Source: Flavobacteriales bacterium (lineage in GTDB: Bacteria; Bacteroidota; Bacteroidia; Flavobacteriales; Flavobacteriaceae). From it: DNA of 19,311 bases. The first letter of the stretch is position 1; each line of letters begins with the position of its first letter. Below, one piece after another: positions 14,898 to 19,311 of the stretch. The notes beneath the pieces are model-generated. The model did not search any database. It was not told where the DNA came from and saw only the letters and a list, made by a program, of their open reading frames with translations. Made by a program: the position numbers and the translations under genes. The stretch covers positions 1-19,311 of the forward strand of contig JALVEJ010000324.1 of the NCBI GenBank assembly GCA_027031025.1, written 5' to 3'.

Positions 14898-15441
14898 ATT
14901 TCTAATACATATAATTATTATAACGCTTCTTTGGTCTTGTAAAAATAACCGGCAAGCTGTTCGTGAGCCTGTGCAACATCAAAAATCGCATATTGATATG
15001 GAATCCGTTAGGCACAATCAGGAACTCAATAGAAGAGAAGAAGCCTATATATTAAAAATGATCAAGCAAGACAGCTTGCATCACTACATCGATTCGGGTC
15101 ATGGGTTTTGGTATTATTTTTTAAAACAAAACACCAAGTCAAAAGAGCAACCGAAAGCCGGTGACAAAGTATTATTAAATTATCAAATCAAAGATTTGAG
15201 CGGTAATATCATTTATAGTTTTGATGAAATAGGAGAAAAGACCTATCGTGTCGATCATGAAAATTATTTTAGAGGTTTTCGCGAAGCAGTCAAATTATTA
15301 AAAGAAGGCGAAGCGGCTGTTTTTATATTCCCTTCAAGTGCTGCCTACGGATTTCACGGCGATGAAAAAAAAATAGGCACCAATGTTCCTTTGATAATGG
15401 AATTAAAAATTATAAAAATAAATAAACAAAAAACAGATTAA
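14890..15441 (+). CDS. gldI: Gliding motility lipoprotein GldI (FKBP-type PPIase)
   Basis: GldI is a periplasm-facing lipoprotein with an FKBP fold needed for gliding in Flavobacterium johnsoniae, thought to help fold proteins of the gliding/T9SS machinery. The 183-residue protein has a lipoprotein signal with LLWSC (C17). It then has the family segments NRREEAYILKMIKQDS, GFWYYFLKQN and AGDKVLLNYQIKDLSGNIIYS, and the FKBP end FIFPSSAAYGFHGDEKKIG followed by TNVPLIMELKIIKI. These GldI-specific features separate it from generic FKBPs. It overlaps the phosphoesterase gene by 8 bp and is 2 bp from the next PPIase gene, so all three are one operon. Two T9SS cargo genes in this window agree with a functional T9SS. 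Confidence 0.9.
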   Translation: MPRFLIHIIIITLLWSCKNNRQAVREPVQHQKSHIDMESVRHNQELNRREEAYILKMIKQDSLHHYIDSGHGFWYYFLKQNTKSKEQPKAGDKVLLNYQIKDLSGNIIYSFDEIGEKTYRVDHENYFRGFREAVKLLKEGEAAVFIFPSSAAYGFHGDEKKIGTNVPLIMELKIIKINKQKTD

Positions 15442-15443
15442 TT

Positions 15444-16484
15444 ATGAAACAAATCAGTTGGATTTTATTAGTATTGATTTTGGGATTAACCGGTTGTAAA
15501 TCATCAAAATATCCCGATTTAAAAGACGGATTGTATGCCGAATTACAAACAGACAAAGGCACTATTTTGTTGCAACTGCGTCCGGATAAGGCACCGGTTA
15601 CGGTGGCAAACTTTGTAAGCTTGGCAGAAGGCACCAATCCTTATGTTGACGAAAAATATAAAGGCAAGCCTTTTTATGACGGTTTAACTTTTCATCGGGT
15701 AGTGAGCAAAGCTACCGGTGCGCGTCAAGATTTTGTAATACAAGGTGGTGACCCCTTAGGAAACGGTCAAGGTGGTCCCGGATACCAATTTAAAAATGAA
15801 ATTTCCGATTTGAAACACACCAAAGGCGCTTTGTCTATGGCAAGAGAAAACAAACCCGATACCAATGGCAGTCAATTTTTTATCACTTTGACAGATACAC
15901 CATTCTTAGATGGAAAATACAGTGTCTTTGGCTATACCGTTAAAGGTTTTGATGTGGTTCAAAAAATTAGAAAAGGAGATACTATTAAAAAAGTCACCAT
16001 CATCAGAAAAGGAAAAGACGCTAAAAAGTTTGATGCCGTAAAAGTTTTCAATGATTATATGAAAGAAAAAACTGCAGCAGAACAAAAGAAAAATGAAGCC
16101 AAAAAGAAATTGGCAGCCGACTTAGCAGCCAAAAAAGCACAAGCAAAAGACGACCCCTCCGGTTTAAAAATTTTGATTGAAAAGGAAGGAACCGGCAGAA
16201 AACCCAAAGCAGGTGAATGGGTACAAGTGCATTATACCGGATATCTACCGGACGGCACCAAGTTTGACTCATCTTACGACCGCGGACAACCTATTGGTTT
16301 TCAAGTAGGTAAAGGACGTGTGATAGCCGGTTGGGATAAAGGCATCATGCAACTCAAAGAAGGTTCTAAAGCTTATTTATTTATTCCTTCTTATTTAGGA
16401 TATGGCGAAAGAGGTGCCGGTGGGGTCATTCCACCAAATTCCGATTTAATATTTGAAGTTGAATTGGTAAAAGTTGGAAAATAA
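15444..16484 (+). CDS. Dual-family PPIase lipoprotein: cyclophilin fused to FKBP
   Basis: The signal ends in LTGC (C18), so this is a lipoprotein. Residues about 30-195 are a cyclophilin with FHRVV (catalytic Arg), FVIQGGDP and GSQFFITL. About 200-238 are a charged, Lys/Ala-rich helical linker. About 240-346 are an FKBP with VHYTGYLPDGTKFDSS, VIAGWDKGI and GYGERGAGGVIPPNSDLIFEVEL. Both domains keep their main active-site residues, so two independent prolyl isomerase sites are expected. Cyclophilin-FKBP fusions are described as dual-family immunophilins, known from Flavobacterium. It follows gldI by 2 bp, suggesting joint help in folding envelope or secreted proteins. Confidence 0.92.
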   Translation: MKQISWILLVLILGLTGCKSSKYPDLKDGLYAELQTDKGTILLQLRPDKAPVTVANFVSLAEGTNPYVDEKYKGKPFYDGLTFHRVVSKATGARQDFVIQGGDPLGNGQGGPGYQFKNEISDLKHTKGALSMARENKPDTNGSQFFITLTDTPFLDGKYSVFGYTVKGFDVVQKIRKGDTIKKVTIIRKGKDAKKFDAVKVFNDYMKEKTAAEQKKNEAKKKLAADLAAKKAQAKDDPSGLKILIEKEGTGRKPKAGEWVQVHYTGYLPDGTKFDSSYDRGQPIGFQVGKGRVIAGWDKGIMQLKEGSKAYLFIPSYLGYGERGAGGVIPPNSDLIFEVELVKVGK

Positions 16485-16595
16485 AATCATTAATAGTCTG
16501 ACAAAAAAAAAGATTCTTGTTCAAAATATTTTTAGAATTAAGAAAAAAATTTATAATTTTATAGACACAAAATAACTTACAAAAAATTTGAAATT

Positions 16596-16982
16596 ATGGA
16601 GCAAAAAGTAAATTATCTGAGTGATTTGGAATTCAACTTGGATACCTGGAAAAGAGAATTAAAATTTCATAGAGACGAGATGGACACATTTCAGGAAAAA
16701 CTGGATGAAGTGGCAGCCCGTAAAAATCTCGACAAACAAGCCTTAATTGAACTGGAAAGCTTCCAAAATAAAATATTAAGAGAACGTAAAGTAATATCGG
16801 ATTTATTACATAAAATCAAACAAAAACGACTAAACCTTAAAACGGCAGACATTAATGAGCCACTTGACGGTAGATTGTATAGAGAACAAATCCCGCTCCG
16901 TGATGAAATGCGTACTTATATCCGCCTACATTACGATTTAAAAGAAGCTATGATGGATTTCTTTACCAAATGGTTAGATTAA
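16596..16982 (+). CDS. Small helical/coiled-coil protein of unknown function
   Basis: I do not recognise this 128-residue protein. It has no signal peptide or membrane segment and is highly charged. Residues about 8-80 read as two long amphipathic helices with heptad-like spacing (LEFNLDTWKRELKFH, then MDTFQEKLDEVAARKNL, ALIELESFQNKILRE). After a short break (DINEPLDGR) comes another helix (LRDEMRTYIRLHYDLKEAMMDFFTKWL). It could be a cytoplasmic helical-bundle adaptor or a ferritin-like four-helix fold lacking an obvious metal site. The ATG at 16596 is the first in frame. Codon use looks like its neighbours. A strong terminator follows at 17043-17085, and the 111-bp gap before it suggests it has its own promoter. 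Confidence 0.75.
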   Translation: MEQKVNYLSDLEFNLDTWKRELKFHRDEMDTFQEKLDEVAARKNLDKQALIELESFQNKILRERKVISDLLHKIKQKRLNLKTADINEPLDGRLYREQIPLRDEMRTYIRLHYDLKEAMMDFFTKWLD

Positions 16983-17042
16983 TAAAACTTTTTAGATCAA
17001 GCTTAAATATTTTTTCAATTAAAGGTTGATTTTCAATTGATT

Positions 17043-17085
17043 ATATAAAAAGCCTCACTGTTTTTAAGAGCGAGGCTTTTTATAT
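17043..17085. terminator. Strong bidirectional terminator between convergent genes
   Basis: A perfect 14-bp stem pairs 17043-17056 (core AAAAAGCCTC) with 17072-17085 (core GAGGCTTTTT) around a 15-nt loop. Its A/T flanks give a U-tract on either strand, so it can serve both the gene ending at 16982 and the one ending at 17099. Confidence 0.85.
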
Positions 17086-17098
17086 TTCTACATTAAGG

Positions 17099-19042
17099 CT
17101 ACTTCCAATATCGAATCAACAACATTTCAATAATTAAAAAGACTAACGCCAAGCCCAAAAGCCATTGCCACAAACTTTGAGTTTTAAAATATTCCTGTCG
17201 GCGAGTTTCAAAAGACTTCACACCATTAATTTGGTGAACATGCATGGTATTGGGAATTTGTAAAAATTTCAAAATATGTTCCTTCCTGTTATAATTGTAA
17301 GCAACGCTACCAATTTTATTAGCATTATGTGTAATGTCGTATATGCCGGCTTGTTGGGGTTGTTCATCAGTCGTAACGGCAATACGTTTGTATTGATTGA
17401 CTTGAAAAGGCACAAAATCAACCTGAGAATTTCGTAAATGAAGCGTTTCATCGGGTTTTAAGTGGACCGGCACTTGCCATTGATTTTTTTCGCCAATGAC
17501 GTAATACAAACTTTGCCGGTTAGAACGGGCTTTACCTATTTGGTAAAACAAGGGCACTATCAAAGAAGCTGCTTGCTCAAAATCGGTATTTTGAGGATTA
17601 ATCGGGGTATTGATGACAAAGATTTGTCCATTTTGTTTAAAAACCTGCGCAAACGGACTTTGATCGCTCAATTTGTAGAGCCATTGACCGGTATTTGAAA
17701 AACGATAATGCTTTTTGACAAACGGATAAGCAAAATTCCGAACCTGCTTGATAAACACATTTTTAAACAAGGAATGTTTATAGTTGATGCGATTGAGAAA
17801 TACTTTTGCCGTATCAAGCTGCACGCGGCTGTGAATATTCAAATTGTTTAGAATATTTTGCAAATCTTCCGCTTGGTCATCAGTTGGTAAAATCAGCAAA
17901 TTGCCGTATTGGTCTACATATTTTTTAATCGCATCGGTATAGGCATCAGCTATGTCAATTTGCGTTAAAACCACCAAACCATAATCGGATAATTGACTGA
18001 CATCTAACTTATTAACCGGTATTTGTTGAAGTGTAAATTCATCCGGCGTATAGATTTTTTTAAGGTAGGAGGGAAGGCTATTCCCTAAAACCAAGATTTT
18101 GTATTTATCACTTGAATGATAGGTGAAAAACAACCGGTTATCAAACTGAAAACCTTTATCATGCAGCCTTATTTCGGCTTCAATATCGGATTTTGCCGGA
18201 ATATGAACACGTAAAATTTGCTGTAAGCTGTCCTTAAAATCGATATAGCCGCGCCATAAAATGTCCTTGTTTTGCCGGATTGTAATAGGTGATTTTAATT
18301 GGTGATGATTGGCTGAAACTTTGAGATTGAACACATAAGCATCTTTGGTTTTCTCGGTAAGCCAAATACTGTCAATACTGATATTTTGCAGGTCGGGATT
18401 TTGCCGGACAACAAAATAATATTGGCGGTTATCTTGAAATAATGAATCACTTAAAACTTCATCATTGACATTTTGCATATCGGAACAATACAAAATGTTT
18501 GTCAGGGTATTTTGTTCATTATCAACCAGATATTTTATTTTTTTGAGATTTTGCAAATGGTAAGCGCTTAGTCCGGTCAAGTGAATTTGCTGCAAAACAG
18601 CGTCGAGATTTTTACGGTTGACATTCCGGTAGGTAGCATTGTTGGTCAGTAGGGTATAGGTGGCACTTCCTGATAAATTTTGTTGCAAATCTTGCTTAAA
18701 ATCCTGCCACAAACTCGTATTTTCTTTCAGCGCATCTAAACTCAAAGAATTGTCCAAATAAATAATGTTTTGACTTTTGTTGATTTGGTCAGCTTGGGCT
18801 TGTGAGCCTTTATAAGGTTTGGCAAAAGCAATAATCAAGGCGGCGAGTGCTAACAAACGACTTAACAATACCAAGAGTTCTTTGAGCCGGCGACTTTTTC
18901 GGGATTTGATTTCCAAATCTTGTAAAAAATCGACATTGGTAAAGACTTGCGTCTTAAATTTTTTCCAACGCACCAAATGAATGATGATAGGAATCAATAA
19001 CAGAAACAGTGCGTATAATATGCCGGGGTGTTCAAAGCTCAT
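17099..19042 (-). CDS. BatA domain (aerotolerance-type) membrane protein with VWA-like domain
   Basis: Residues 1-80 are the BatA N-terminal domain: HPGILYALFLLLIPIIIHLVRW, then the FTNVDFLQDLEIKSRKSRRLKELLVLLSRLLAL pattern with a second membrane helix. A von Willebrand A-like domain follows, with a metal-site motif D97-x-S99-x-S101 (YLDNSLSL) and a later acidic position in CSDMQN. The rest is a large, mainly beta periplasmic or extracytoplasmic region. A C-terminal membrane helix (about 623-643, LLGLALVFLIIEMLLI) ends the protein, so it is anchored at both ends. Its function is unknown; the family is common in Bacteroidota, often near aerotolerance operons, but none of those genes is visible here. 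It starts 3 bp after the ABC ATPase gene, so they share a transcript. Confidence 0.85.
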   Translation of the reverse strand: MSFEHPGILYALFLLLIPIIIHLVRWKKFKTQVFTNVDFLQDLEIKSRKSRRLKELLVLLSRLLALAALIIAFAKPYKGSQAQADQINKSQNIIYLDNSLSLDALKENTSLWQDFKQDLQQNLSGSATYTLLTNNATYRNVNRKNLDAVLQQIHLTGLSAYHLQNLKKIKYLVDNEQNTLTNILYCSDMQNVNDEVLSDSLFQDNRQYYFVVRQNPDLQNISIDSIWLTEKTKDAYVFNLKVSANHHQLKSPITIRQNKDILWRGYIDFKDSLQQILRVHIPAKSDIEAEIRLHDKGFQFDNRLFFTYHSSDKYKILVLGNSLPSYLKKIYTPDEFTLQQIPVNKLDVSQLSDYGLVVLTQIDIADAYTDAIKKYVDQYGNLLILPTDDQAEDLQNILNNLNIHSRVQLDTAKVFLNRINYKHSLFKNVFIKQVRNFAYPFVKKHYRFSNTGQWLYKLSDQSPFAQVFKQNGQIFVINTPINPQNTDFEQAASLIVPLFYQIGKARSNRQSLYYVIGEKNQWQVPVHLKPDETLHLRNSQVDFVPFQVNQYKRIAVTTDEQPQQAGIYDITHNANKIGSVAYNYNRKEHILKFLQIPNTMHVHQINGVKSFETRRQEYFKTQSLWQWLLGLALVFLIIEMLLIRYWK

Positions 19043-19045
19043 AGT

Positions 19046-19311
19046 TTAATCAATTATCAATCCGTCTTGCATACTTAATTTCCGGTCGGACATTTCTGCC
19101 AATTCTTCGTTATGCGTAACAATGACAAAGGTTTGGTTAAACCGGTCACGCAATTCGAAAAACAGTTTGTGTAATTGCTTGGCATTTTCGGTGTCGAGAT
19201 TACCGCTTGGTTCGTCTGCCATGATTACCGAGGGATTATTAATCAGCGCCCGTGCTACGGCAACGCGTTGTTGTTCGCCACCGGACAATTTGGCAGGTTT
19301 ATGATGCAAAC
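19046..19311 (-). CDS. LolD-type ABC transporter ATPase, C-terminal part (gene runs off window)
   Basis: The visible 88 residues contain the ABC signature LSGGEQQRVAVARAL, Walker B VIMADEP, the D-loop SGNLDT and the H-loop VIVTHN. These are the order and spacing of the LolD/MacB ATPase family, and the end (GLIID) is close to the domain limit, so it is a single-domain subunit. The Walker A part lies outside the window. LolD with LolC/E moves lipoproteins out of the inner membrane; MacB-type or FtsE-like roles are alternatives, and the cognate permease is not visible. A TTG near 19309 is internal, since the sequence before LSGGEQQ (LHHKPAK) already matches family members. The gene is transcribed together with the BatA protein gene. 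Confidence 0.85.
   Translation of the reverse strand, partial: LHHKPAKLSGGEQQRVAVARALINNPSVIMADEPSGNLDTENAKQLHKLFFELRDRFNQTFVIVTHNEELAEMSDRKLSMQDGLIID

Overview
The window looks like chromosomal DNA from a gliding member of the Bacteroidota, most likely class Flavobacteriia. The support is: AT-rich sequence; genes without Shine-Dalgarno sites; promoter elements of the TAnnTTTG type; two proteins with type IX secretion (T9SS) sorting domains; a gldI gliding lipoprotein gene; a cyclophilin-FKBP fusion lipoprotein; and a Cj0069-family protein. No phage, plasmid, transposase, CRISPR, tRNA or rRNA gene is visible.

Layout. 1-268 is the end of a TPR protein gene. 269-614 has no gene and holds short interspersed repeats. 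615-1250 is a LysE-family exporter and 1367-2170 is proC. 2225-2269 holds two tandem perfect or near-perfect dyads built on TCAGGGAATTCCCTGA. The first doubles as a plausible terminator; the second lies about 60 bp upstream of a secreted beta-helix protein gene (2330-3427). Next come a T9SS surface protein with three tandem 76-residue repeats (3440-4411), a TPR sensor histidine kinase with a TTG start (4497-6440), and an overlapping NarL/FixJ response regulator (6430-7065). I read 2225-7065 as one possible unit, in which a two-component system sits beside surface proteins that it may control through the dyads.

Minus-strand genes follow: fumC (7223-8620), a large T9SS protein with Ca-binding TSP3-like repeats (9236-11443), a DUF4197 lipoprotein (11604-12317) and a Cj0069-family ATP-grasp-like protein (12609-13658). 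The 615-bp gap between fumC and the TSP3 gene is dense in structured repeats. It has two copies (opposite orientations) of a two-stem element whose third copy is at 538-585, a strong hairpin terminator, and five CCCCTTCGGGG-type hairpins spaced 52-53 bp apart that switch orientation midway.

The plus strand resumes with a tight operon: an NrnA-like DHH phosphoesterase (13872-14897), gldI (14890-15441) and the cyclophilin-FKBP lipoprotein (15444-16484). A small unrecognised helical protein gene follows (16596-16982). After a strong bidirectional terminator, the minus strand carries a BatA/VWA-like membrane protein (17099-19042) just downstream of a cut-off LolD-type ABC ATPase gene (19046-19311).

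Most of the coding content is ordinary for the group. The noteworthy parts are non-coding: the paired operator-like dyads next to a two-component system, the covarying two-stem repeat family, the phased inverted hairpin array, and two dyad-bounded elements at gene ends.
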